From positions 1 through 8,231 of the forward strand of contig NZ_CAAFOM010000123.1 in the NCBI RefSeq assembly GCF_900764565.1: DNA of 8,231 nucleotides, given 5' to 3'. The DNA is from an uncultured Catenibacterium sp. (lineage in GTDB: Bacteria; Bacillota_I; Bacilli_A; Erysipelotrichales; Coprobacillaceae). Below the pieces are notes generated by a model. The model had not been told where the DNA came from, searched no databases, and worked only from the letters and a program-made list of their open reading frames with translations. Position numbers and translations under genes: made by a program. Positions 1 to 6,871 of the stretch are shown here, one piece after another; the stretch's first letter is position 1, and the number at the start of each line of letters is the position of its first letter.

Positions 1-21
1 AGACGTGTGCTCTTCCGATCT
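1..21. other. Illumina adapter remnant at contig end
   Basis: These 21 bases, beginning AGACGTGTGC and ending TTCCGATCT, match from memory the 3' part of the Illumina TruSeq read-2 adapter. The match stops exactly where plausible ftsY coding sequence resumes. On the minus strand the ftsY frame runs on through the adapter without a stop and would add the spurious residues K-I-G-R-A-H-V, a known adapter-derived tail in protein databases. This is sequencing-library sequence, not genome, and should be masked before annotation. Confidence 0.97.
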
Positions 22-313
22 TATCAACGATAATATCATTAATCGCATGAGGATCCTTGATATTTTCAAGACGTACTTCCTTCTTGATTTCATCCACAAT
101 CTTCATGACCATATTGACACCCACATCACTCATGATCAGGATATTTTCTAACTCATCAAAATATTCATCGTTGATTTCACGATATCTTGCCGCTAAGGCA
201 TTGATCTTAGATGAGAAAGAAGCAGATGATTTATCAAGACCAGCAACATACTTCTCATTCTGCTTTGTAGATTTACCTACAAATGTTTCTTTAATCTTCT
301 GAAAAAAGCCCAT
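22..313 (-). CDS. ftsY: FtsY, signal recognition particle receptor (5' end only, cut by contig end)
   Basis: FtsY is the SRP-receptor GTPase that docks ribosome-SRP-nascent chain complexes at the membrane for co-translational insertion. Only the first 97 codons are present; the GTPase (G) domain lies beyond the contig end. The translation starts MGFFQKIKET, a short amphipathic lead like the Bacillus MSFFKKLKE, followed directly by the helical N domain. Recognisable segments are KYVAGLDKSSASFSSKI (about 21-37), YREINDEYFDELENILIMSD (about 44-63) and the VGV turn (64-66). There is no long acidic A domain, as usual in Firmicutes. The ATG at 313 is favoured because an AGGAGGA SD sits five bases upstream and the start aligns with Bacillus FtsY. 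It lies 11 bases after the smc stop, the conserved smc-ftsY arrangement. Truncation is technical: adapter sequence follows immediately. Confidence 0.93.
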
Positions 314-318
314 AATGC

Positions 319-326
319 ATCCTCCT
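319..326 (-). promoter_or_regulatory. ftsY ribosome binding site overlapping the smc stop codon
   Basis: Read on the minus strand, AGGAGGAT lies five bases before the ftsY ATG. Its first two bases are the last two bases of the smc TAG stop codon (325-327). A ribosome terminating on smc therefore stops on the ftsY SD, which suggests translational coupling of the two genes. This SD also decides the ftsY start at 313 over the out-of-frame ATG at 320. Confidence 0.8.
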
Positions 327-3261
327 AACTGCTTGCATATTCAGTGGCATCCTTCAGCTTGACACTGACAAGCTTAGTGACACCTTTTTCCTGCATTGTA
401 GCCCCATATAATAGGTCACATTCAGCCATAGTTCCTTCACGATGTGTAACGACAATAAATTGTGTCTGATCTGAGAAACTACGTAAATACTTCGCAAAAC
501 GCTCTACATTCGCAATATCAAGTGCAGCTTCTACTTCATCGAGAATACATAAAGGAGATGGCTTGACACTAATCATCGCAAATAAACAGCTTAATGCGAT
601 TAATGCATTTTCTCCTCCTGAGAAAGAATGCAGCTTAGCCGCCTTTCCCGGTGGCTGTGCTTCAATATCAATACCTGTTTCTAGAATATTATCTGGATCA
701 GTATATTTAAGTGAAGCATGTCCTCCGCCAAATAAATAACGGAATACATCATTGAATGCCTTATTGATAGCTTCAAATGAAGTGCTGAACTTCTCAACCA
801 TAATAGCATCCATATCTTTAATAGCTTTTAATAAGCTATCCTGTGCTTCTAATAATTGCGAGCGCTGCGTACTTAATGTTTCATAACGAGTAGAAACATC
901 ATTGTATTGTTCAATAGATTCCACATTGACATGACCAAGAGACGCAATACGTTGTCTTAAATCACGTACCTTATCCTTTGCCTTATCAATGTCTATAGAC
1001 ATATCCGCTTTTTCCTGCGCATGTTCAAAAGTCATAGCATAAGCATCATTAAGTCTTAATAAGTAGTTCTGAATCTCTGTTTCTAAACGAGATTTAGTGA
1101 CCTTCTTATCTGTACTCTGGCTTTCTACATCCTTTAAAGCAGCACGATGTTCACGTAAACGACGAGACACTTCATCATTTTCATTCACATAACCCATACG
1201 AATTGTACGTTTTGCCTGAATTGTTTCTTTTAATTCATCACGACGTCTCTTTGCATCATTCAAGCGATCAAGTAACTCATTGTTTTGAGTTCCCTTGATG
1301 ACTTCATCAAGCTCAACACTCTGATGTGTCAAGTTTTCATAATCTGCCTTAGCCACTTCATACTCATTCTTCTTGTTTGTGACAACAAGTTCAAGCTTTG
1401 CAAGAGACATCTGCTTCTGCATATAGAGCTGTCCGATTTCTCTTCCATCATTTTCTAATGTATGTAGATCAGATTTCATCTTATTGAGATCTTTTTCCTG
1501 CTGATCTAATGTACGAGAAACACGTTCTAATTCTCTTTTAGACATCATGGCATTGTTTGTATGCTTTACTGCCCCACCTGTTAAGGAACCACCGACATTG
1601 ATGATATCCCCTTCAAGTGTAACGACACGATAACGATGATAAATAGATTTTGCAATCTCTGTTGCATGGTCTAAATGATCAGCTACAATTGTATTACCTA
1701 ACTGGTTTAATACAACATCACTGATAGACTTATCATAAGTCACAAAATCACTCATCACACCAAGATATCCTAAAGACTGTTCAGCAAGCATCTTTGCTTC
1801 ATCTCTTAATAATCTTGGCTTCATTGTATCAATAGGTAGGAATGTCGCACGTCCTGCCTTATTCTTTCTCAAGAAATAAATAGCTTCTTTTGCCTGGTCA
1901 TTTGTACGAGTGACAATAAACTGTATCGCACCGCCTAAAGCAGTCGCAAGTGCTGTTTCATAGGTTTCTTCTGTTTCAATCAGATCTCCTAGTGCACCAC
2001 AAATACCGGATAAAGAATTCTTTGCACCTAAAATAGTACGTACACCATAGCTATAACCGCTCTTATTCTCAATAATATCCGTTAATCTTGTCTTTTCAGT
2101 ACGAGAATTATGAATATCTATATTCTTCTTTTCAATCAAAGAGCGAAGATTAGACTGCTGCTTCTTATTCAAGGCATCCTTTTGAGAAAGATCATTCTTT
2201 TCCTTTTTAACATCATTATAACGCTTGACTCTGTCGTTATATTCAATGATTGCATCTTGAAGGATGGACTTCATACTTGCTTTCTTTGCTTCAATGTCTT
2301 CCTGACTTGTTGTTTCTAATATATGTTTACGATTGGCATCAATTTCAACCTTCTGTGTTTCAAGGCTGCTGACTTCATTCATCGCTTCTAATAGTTTTTC
2401 CTGAAGTTCATTGACTTCCTGATCGAGTGCATACATCTTCTTTTCAAGTTCTTCACTCTGCTTTTCATCAAGAATAACAGCACCATCATTGGTAATACGT
2501 TCATTTTCTAGGTCTTCTAACTCTTTATTTAAAGTCTTTAATTCTTCAGAAAGAGTACTGATTTCCTTTACGAGTACTGAAACTTCTACTTCCTGGAGTT
2601 CTTCTTTGAACTCTAAATAAGTTTCAGCCTTTTCTTTTTGTCTTTTCAATGGTCCTATCTGTCGTTCTAATTCACTACAGATATCCTGAACACGGTCTAA
2701 ATTGTCTGTTGTACGTTCAAGCTTTCTGACTGTTTCAATCTTACGTTTCTTATATTTCGCAACACCTGCTGCTTCTTCAAACATCGCACGTCGATCTTCA
2801 GGTTTGCTTTTCACAAACTCATTGATATTATTCTGAGAAATAATAGATAAAGAATCTCTTCCTAAACCTGTATCCATGATCAAATCAGTAATATCTTTTA
2901 AACGGCACTGTTCTCTATTTAATAAGAATTCAGAATCACCTGTACGATAAAGACGACGTGTGATTTCCACTTCAGTAGAATCAAAATCGAGGAAATGATC
3001 TTCGTTATTAAAGACAAGTGTGACTTCTGCTTCACCCTGTGCTTTACGGTCTTCACTTCCTGAGAAAATGACATCTGTCATTGTTTCCCCACGCATCGCC
3101 TTGGCAGACTTTTCTCCTAGTACCCAGCGGATGGCATCAGTAATATTTGATTTACCGCATCCATTAGGCCCTACTATTCCAGTAATACCCGGCATGAATT
3201 CAACTACACTTTTATCCGCAAAGGACTTAAAACCATGAAGTTCAATTCGTTTTAAATACAT
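325..3261 (-). CDS. smc: SMC, chromosome condensation/segregation ATPase (short-arm form)
   Basis: SMC forms the bacterial condensin ring with ScpA and ScpB, loading at origin-proximal sites and organising sister chromosomes. All family landmarks are visible. The N-terminal head has Walker A GPNGCGKSN (31-39), the arginine-finger region KAMRGE (R57) and the Q-loop glutamine in SIISQNNI (Q143), followed by KPEDRRAMFEEAAGV. A coiled coil follows (about 170-400), then the hinge (about 402-570) ending in GDIINVGGSLTGG, and a returning coiled coil to about 800. The C-terminal head has signature FSGGE (880-884), Walker B LCILDEVEAALD (904-915, E909 catalytic) and VVTH (H940). At 978 residues it is about 200 shorter than Bacillus SMC; heads and hinge look complete, so the loss is in the arms. 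The signature starts with F where L is usual, and ENAL replaces the common ERAL/EKAL. The start has SD GAGG six bases upstream, 11 bases after xpt. Confidence 0.97.
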   Translation of the reverse strand: MYLKRIELHGFKSFADKSVVEFMPGITGIVGPNGCGKSNITDAIRWVLGEKSAKAMRGETMTDVIFSGSEDRKAQGEAEVTLVFNNEDHFLDFDSTEVEITRRLYRTGDSEFLLNREQCRLKDITDLIMDTGLGRDSLSIISQNNINEFVKSKPEDRRAMFEEAAGVAKYKKRKIETVRKLERTTDNLDRVQDICSELERQIGPLKRQKEKAETYLEFKEELQEVEVSVLVKEISTLSEELKTLNKELEDLENERITNDGAVILDEKQSEELEKKMYALDQEVNELQEKLLEAMNEVSSLETQKVEIDANRKHILETTSQEDIEAKKASMKSILQDAIIEYNDRVKRYNDVKKEKNDLSQKDALNKKQQSNLRSLIEKKNIDIHNSRTEKTRLTDIIENKSGYSYGVRTILGAKNSLSGICGALGDLIETEETYETALATALGGAIQFIVTRTNDQAKEAIYFLRKNKAGRATFLPIDTMKPRLLRDEAKMLAEQSLGYLGVMSDFVTYDKSISDVVLNQLGNTIVADHLDHATEIAKSIYHRYRVVTLEGDIINVGGSLTGGAVKHTNNAMMSKRELERVSRTLDQQEKDLNKMKSDLHTLENDGREIGQLYMQKQMSLAKLELVVTNKKNEYEVAKADYENLTHQSVELDEVIKGTQNNELLDRLNDAKRRRDELKETIQAKRTIRMGYVNENDEVSRRLREHRAALKDVESQSTDKKVTKSRLETEIQNYLLRLNDAYAMTFEHAQEKADMSIDIDKAKDKVRDLRQRIASLGHVNVESIEQYNDVSTRYETLSTQRSQLLEAQDSLLKAIKDMDAIMVEKFSTSFEAINKAFNDVFRYLFGGGHASLKYTDPDNILETGIDIEAQPPGKAAKLHSFSGGENALIALSCLFAMISVKPSPLCILDEVEAALDIANVERFAKYLRSFSDQTQFIVVTHREGTMAECDLLYGATMQEKGVTKLVSVKLKDATEYASS

Positions 3262-3272
3262 GTTATTCCTCT

Positions 3273-3845
3273 CTAATCTAAAATAACTTTGCCGTCTTCA
3301 AAGCCCTTTACGATTGCAAGAGACTGTACTTCATAACCAGCTTCTTCAATTCTATGTCTTCCCTGCTGGAAGCCTTTTTCAACGACAATACCAATACCTT
3401 CTACTGTTGCACCTGCCTGATGACATAAATCAATCATACCCATAACAGCTTCACCATTGGCTAAGAAATCATCTACAATTAATACATGATCTTCTGGACT
3501 TAAATATTTCTTAGAAATCTGTCCCATATAATCTTTATTCTTAGTATAAGAATGAATTTCTGTTGTATAGAAATCATTGTCAGTAATTGCTGAAGAACCC
3601 TTCTTAGTAAATACTACATGACAATTATTGAATTTCTGTGCAACAACAACAGCTAAACCAATACCACTTGCTTCGATAGTGACAATCTTGTTAATTGGTT
3701 TATTGTTATATCTTTCATAGAATGCATCTGCAATCTTATTAAATAATTCTACATCAATCTGATGATTTAAAAAGCTATCTACTCTTAATACATTTTCGTT
3801 AATTACATATCCGTCTTCTAAAATCTTCTTCTTTAACTCTTCCAT
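3273..3845 (-). CDS. xpt: Xanthine phosphoribosyltransferase
   Basis: Xpt is a cytosolic purine-salvage enzyme that transfers the phosphoribosyl group of PRPP to xanthine, giving XMP. The 190-residue product matches Bacillus Xpt (194 aa) nearly end to end: VLRVDSFLNHQID (19-31), KIVTIEASGI (53-62), and the type I PRTase PRPP-binding loop VLIVDDFLANGEA (121-133), followed by GIGIVVEKGFQQGR. The start is chosen at ATG 3845, so the protein begins MEELKKKI like Bacillus MEALKRKI, and SD AAGGA lies nine bases upstream. An in-frame GTG at 3851 would add two residues but leaves only three bases after that SD. The preceding kinase stop codon (3851-3853) is five bases away. In many Firmicutes xpt is paired with a xanthine permease under a purine riboswitch; here neither is present and it sits between a two-component system and smc. 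Confidence 0.95.
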   Translation of the reverse strand: MEELKKKILEDGYVINENVLRVDSFLNHQIDVELFNKIADAFYERYNNKPINKIVTIEASGIGLAVVVAQKFNNCHVVFTKKGSSAITDNDFYTTEIHSYTKNKDYMGQISKKYLSPEDHVLIVDDFLANGEAVMGMIDLCHQAGATVEGIGIVVEKGFQQGRHRIEEAGYEVQSLAIVKGFEDGKVILD

Positions 3846-3850
3846 CTTCA

Positions 3851-5224
3851 CTAATCCTTTTTCTTTTTTGTGAGTCCTGTAAACATCTCATATGGGATAT
3901 AAACAGTAAATACAGAACCAACATCTTCTTGTGATTCTACATCTATTTTATAATGATGTAAATCAATAATCCTTTTTACTATCGATAAACCAAGTCCATT
4001 TCCTTCAATTGTACGTGATTTATCCTGTCTATAGAATCTTTCAAAGATATGAGAAATAGCATCCTGGCTCATTCCCACACCCGTATCTTCAAATCTTACC
4101 TGTAGTTCAGTTGGTGTTCTTCTCACTTCCACTGTGACTACACCATGCTCATTTGTATACTTGATTGCATTACTTAATAAATTGATCCAGACCTGTTCCA
4201 TACGGCTTTCATCAGCTTCAATGATGAATTCCTTTTTAGGATGAATGAACTCTATTTCAATATCCTTACTTAAGGCCGCATTATCTTCCATCTCAATGAC
4301 ACGATTGAGCTGTTCAATAAGTGGGAACTCTGTCTTGTCTAGTGCTGTATCTTCTCCATCTAATAAAGTAAGCTGCAGCATATTCTTAGATAAATGAGAT
4401 AAGCGATTTGAATTGAACAATATAATATCTGCATATTTTTGTCTTTGTTCATCTGTCAGATTCTCATTCTTTAATATTGTCGCAAATCCACTAATAGCTG
4501 TCAAAGGTGTCTGAAACTCATGGGACACGTCCGATATGAACTGCTGTCTTAAAGTTTCCTGTTTCGCAAGTCTGACTGCCATTTGATTGAAGGACGCATA
4601 TAATGAAGATATTTCATCCTTTCCTTCATAATTGACACGCACCTTATAGTTACCCTTGGCAAGCTCATCAGTGACCTTTGTGAGACGAGAAATTGGTTTC
4701 ACAATAATATCTGCAACAATCAGGAAGACAATACTTCCTGTCATCATAAAGATGATGGCTGCACTTGTATATGACTTCATAAAAATATCTTTGGTAGAAG
4801 AAAAATCCTTCTGAACAGTCACTACATAAACATGATTATCAATCTTAAATGATTTCGCATATTGCGAGATAATCCCTTCACTACGTAATGACTTCTCTTT
4901 TGAAGTCGCAAGTGTCTTTAATTCATCATCTGTGAGTATAAGTTTCTTATTAACATGTCCATAGCTTTTTGTCTGTCCATCACATGTGACAGTGAAAGAC
5001 ATTTCTGATGTTTCTGAATAGTCAGATAGAATCTTATCTTGATCTTTGACATCGATTAATTTAATCATATCCGCAATATGTTCAGAAGAGTGTGCTAACT
5101 CTTCTAATGCCAATTGATCAGAATCTCGATTATAGGATCTTATTGTAAAGAAACAGCAGATAGAAAAGCTTAATAGAGATGTTAATAAAAAGCCAATTAC
5201 AAGTTTACTATAAATAGACTTCAT
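3851..5224 (-). CDS. Membrane sensor histidine kinase (HAMP-HisKA-HATPase_c)
   Basis: This 457-residue protein is the sensor of a two-component system and should autophosphorylate and pass phosphate to the adjacent regulator. The layout is canonical: TM1 (about 8-28), an extracytoplasmic domain (about 30-150) without a motif I recognise, TM2 (about 154-175), a HAMP linker (about 173-225), then the HisKA helix with DVSHEFQTPL. H235 is the phosphorylation site and E236 and T239 complete the HExxT catalytic/phosphatase motif. The ATPase domain has the N box (NLLSNAIKYT, N352), G1 DTGVGM (380-385), F box FERFYR (394-399) and G2 GNGLGLSIV (408-416). The C-terminus is a lysine-rich GLTKKKKD. Its ATG overlaps the regulator stop by one base (TAATG), with GAGG seven bases upstream inside the regulator gene. 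The stimulus cannot be read from sequence; the fold resembles generic OmpR-partner kinases, so no symbol is given. Confidence 0.95.
   Translation of the reverse strand: MKSIYSKLVIGFLLTSLLSFSICCFFTIRSYNRDSDQLALEELAHSSEHIADMIKLIDVKDQDKILSDYSETSEMSFTVTCDGQTKSYGHVNKKLILTDDELKTLATSKEKSLRSEGIISQYAKSFKIDNHVYVVTVQKDFSSTKDIFMKSYTSAAIIFMMTGSIVFLIVADIIVKPISRLTKVTDELAKGNYKVRVNYEGKDEISSLYASFNQMAVRLAKQETLRQQFISDVSHEFQTPLTAISGFATILKNENLTDEQRQKYADIILFNSNRLSHLSKNMLQLTLLDGEDTALDKTEFPLIEQLNRVIEMEDNAALSKDIEIEFIHPKKEFIIEADESRMEQVWINLLSNAIKYTNEHGVVTVEVRRTPTELQVRFEDTGVGMSQDAISHIFERFYRQDKSRTIEGNGLGLSIVKRIIDLHHYKIDVESQEDVGSVFTVYIPYEMFTGLTKKKKD
3855..3862 (-). promoter_or_regulatory. xpt ribosome binding site inside the kinase gene
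   Basis: Read on the minus strand, AAAAAGGA lies nine bases before ATG 3845 and three bases before GTG 3851. It is made of the Lys-Lys-Asp codons at the very end of the histidine kinase. The spacing favours the ATG as the xpt start. Because the SD is translated as kinase sequence, xpt initiation is probably tied to termination of the kinase. Confidence 0.65.
3863..3869 (-). other. Candidate -1 slippery heptamer (A AAA AAG) at end of kinase gene
   Basis: On the minus strand the last kinase codons read ACA-AAA-AAG-AAA-AAG-GAT-TAG. The heptamer A-AAA-AAG is in the exact zero-frame phase of the classic -1 slippery sequence known from E. coli dnaX. After a -1 slip the next codons are GAA-AAA-GGA-TTA-GTG-AAG-ATG, with no stop, and this is the xpt frame. 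The result would be a kinase-Xpt fusion. An AGGA lies upstream (3875-3878), but only five bases from the heptamer, closer than the dnaX stimulatory SD. I see no obvious strong downstream hairpin. It may simply be a lysine run that supplies the xpt SD. Confidence 0.3.
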
Positions 5225-5895
5225 TACTCAACCTCTATTTTATAACCTAAGCCACGTACTGTCACAACTTTGAATCCTGGCAGATGACCAAGATTCTCAC
5301 GAATACGCTTAATGTGAACATCTACTGTACGATCAAAACCGTCATAATCCATTCCCCAGATCTTTTCAATAAGCTGTTCTCTTGTAAAGATCTGATTTGG
5401 ATTCTTAGCCAATTCAAAAGCCAATTCAAACTGCTTTAATGGAAGATGGATAATCTGATCCTGATAACGTACTTCATATTTATCACCATCAAAGATGACA
5501 TCACCAATCTTAACCACGTTTGAAGAATTAATACTATAACGCTTTAAGATTGTTTTAACACGGGCCATTAATTCATCAGGGTCAAAAGGCTTTGTGACAT
5601 AGTCATCAATACCTAAAGAGAATCCTCTTAATTTATCCTTTGATTGTGATTTAGCTGTCAACATAATGACTGGGAATTCACGATATTGTCTCATCTGCTC
5701 AACAAGCTCAAAGCCATCCATTCCTGGCATCATGATATCTACAACAGCTAAGTCAATATATTGGTTTTCTACTATATCCAGTGCTTCTTCTGCATTCGCT
5801 GCTTCAATTGTATCAAAACCTGCTTTATCAAGATAGAAACGCACTAATTCTCTAATATGCATTTCATCATCTACAACCATGATTTTAGATTTCAT
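5224..5895 (-). CDS. OmpR/PhoB-family DNA-binding response regulator
   Basis: This 223-residue protein is the output half of the two-component system and should act as a transcription factor when phosphorylated by the overlapping kinase. The receiver domain (about 3-115) has the acidic pair D9-D10, phosphoacceptor D53 in VVDIMMPGMDG, T80 in VIMLTAK and K102 in YVTKPF. The C-terminal winged helix (about 125-221) shows the OmpR pattern: LPLKQFELAFELAKNPNQIF, then REQLIEKIW, the recognition helix around RTVDVHIKRIRENLG, and the wing VRGLGYKIE. Length and motifs are complete. The ATG at 5895 has SD GAGGTG seven bases upstream. It follows nrnA by 24 bases, so it may be co-transcribed with it, though an extended -10 at the nrnA stop could start a separate transcript. 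Its target genes are unknown. Confidence 0.96.
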   Translation of the reverse strand: MKSKIMVVDDEMHIRELVRFYLDKAGFDTIEAANAEEALDIVENQYIDLAVVDIMMPGMDGFELVEQMRQYREFPVIMLTAKSQSKDKLRGFSLGIDDYVTKPFDPDELMARVKTILKRYSINSSNVVKIGDVIFDGDKYEVRYQDQIIHLPLKQFELAFELAKNPNQIFTREQLIEKIWGMDYDGFDRTVDVHIKRIRENLGHLPGFKVVTVRGLGYKIEVE

Positions 5896-5918
5896 CTTAT
5901 TTCACCTCATTTATCCTC

Positions 5919-5927
5919 ATTATATCA
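5919..5927 (-). promoter_or_regulatory. Candidate extended -10 promoter for the two-component system
   Basis: The minus-strand sequence TGATATAAT is a consensus TATAAT with an upstream TGN, the extended -10 form that tolerates a poor -35. No good TTGACA lies 16-18 bases upstream (the 17-base position reads TCTTCA). It straddles the nrnA stop codon. Transcription would start near 5912, leaving a leader of under 20 bases that still contains the GAGGTG SD. AT-rich chance matches are common, so confidence is moderate. Confidence 0.45.
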
Positions 5928-6849
5928 TACTTATTGCATCATGAAGAGATGAAAGTAAGTCCTCTAGCTGATTGAGGCTTGTAAGTGTCGCACCTGATGC
6001 AAGGGCATGTCCTCCTCCGCCAAACTTTGCAGCGACTTCATTAATAATCGCATTTCTAGAGCGAATAGAGACACGATAGACATTGTCTTTTGTGTTTTCT
6101 GTAATCGCGCACCAGACTTCAAATTCCTTGACATTGGCAAGCGTATTGACATAGCTAGAGCCTTCTTCACGACTAATGCCTAATTCTTTAAGGTCTTCAT
6201 CCTTCAATATATAGTAAGCCACTTTACCATTGACTTTATAATTGTTCAAGATAAACTGTGTGACTTTTAAATCTTTTTCTTCTCTTAAATACATTGTTTG
6301 ATAGATTTCTTCAATATTTATACCTGATTCTAATAAATAAGAAGCCGCCTTGAATGTACGAGCATCGGTAGAACGATACATAAAGCGATTTGTATCACCA
6401 ATGATTCCCATATAAAGAGCACGTGCACCACTTTCATTTAAAGAATAAGCATCTTTCACTTCTTCTAATAATAAAGAAACAATCTGAGAAGCACTTGATG
6501 CAGTGGCATCTTCAATATTTATATCACCATAAGAATCAACAACAATATGATGGTCAATCTTAATGATCTTGTCACATACAGAAATATCACCATCAATACG
6601 TTCACGATTGGCTGTATCAATCACAATACCCAAAGCAGGAAGTTCTTTTTCTTCTTCTATAGGGGCATTGAATTTCTCCCATAATACATTTTCAAAGTTT
6701 CCTTTTAATACGACATTTATTTCTGGGAAGTTTTCTTTCAAGAAATAATACATCCCTACAGTAGAACCAAAAGCGTCATAATCAGGATTGATATGACGAT
6801 ATAAGAATACTTGTTTATATTGTTTTAATAAATTGATTATTTTATCCAT
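5920..6849 (-). CDS. nrnA: NrnA-type bifunctional oligoribonuclease / pAp phosphatase (DHH-DHHA1)
   Basis: NrnA-type proteins are cytosolic, metal-dependent phosphoesterases that degrade very short RNA oligonucleotides and dephosphorylate 3'-phosphoadenosine 5'-phosphate; many Firmicutes that lack Orn use them. At 309 residues this is typical length. The DHH domain shows YRHINPDYDAFGS (H19, D23, D25 metal ligands), IVIDTANRERIDGD (D78), the name-giving IDHH (99-101) and IIGDTNRF (D152). The C-terminal DHHA1 domain carries the substrate-binding GGGGHALASGATL (277-289). No key residue is missing. The ATG at 6849 has SD AGGTGGG seven bases upstream. It is the first gene after the ackA terminator and has its own likely promoter, so it probably leads the cluster running to ftsY. 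Some homologues act on cyclic dinucleotide products (pApA/pGpG), which cannot be decided here. Confidence 0.93.
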   Translation of the reverse strand: MDKIINLLKQYKQVFLYRHINPDYDAFGSTVGMYYFLKENFPEINVVLKGNFENVLWEKFNAPIEEEKELPALGIVIDTANRERIDGDISVCDKIIKIDHHIVVDSYGDINIEDATASSASQIVSLLLEEVKDAYSLNESGARALYMGIIGDTNRFMYRSTDARTFKAASYLLESGINIEEIYQTMYLREEKDLKVTQFILNNYKVNGKVAYYILKDEDLKELGISREEGSSYVNTLANVKEFEVWCAITENTKDNVYRVSIRSRNAIINEVAAKFGGGGHALASGATLTSLNQLEDLLSSLHDAISMI

Positions 6850-6871
6850 AATTTAACCCACCTTTTCACCC

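Noticed and set aside
57..302. Plus-strand open frame of 81 codons
   Set aside because: It is antisense to the clearly recognisable FtsY N domain, has no SD, and its product resembles no family.
22..313. ftsY as a pseudogene or naturally truncated gene
   Set aside because: The break coincides exactly with adapter sequence, so it is a contig-end artefact.
2110..2319. Plus-strand open frame of 69 codons with a hydrophobic product
   Set aside because: It is antisense to the SMC N-terminal coiled-coil arm. Its Leu/Ile/Phe richness is the complement of Lys/Glu/Asn codons there, and there is no ribosome binding site.
3020..3238. Plus-strand open frame of 72 codons
   Set aside because: It is antisense to the Walker A region of smc, where composition keeps the complement open. 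No start signals are present.
3849..3851. GTG as the xpt start, overlapping the kinase stop (TAGTG)
   Set aside because: SD spacing would be only about three bases. The ATG two codons later has better spacing and aligns with the Bacillus Xpt N-terminus.
5964..6170. Second minus-strand frame inside nrnA (68 codons)
   Set aside because: It overlaps the conserved DHHA1 domain of NrnA in another frame, without an SD or recognisable protein sequence.
6563..6748. Plus-strand open frame of 61 codons
   Set aside because: It is antisense to the DHH domain of nrnA, with no SD and a low-complexity product.
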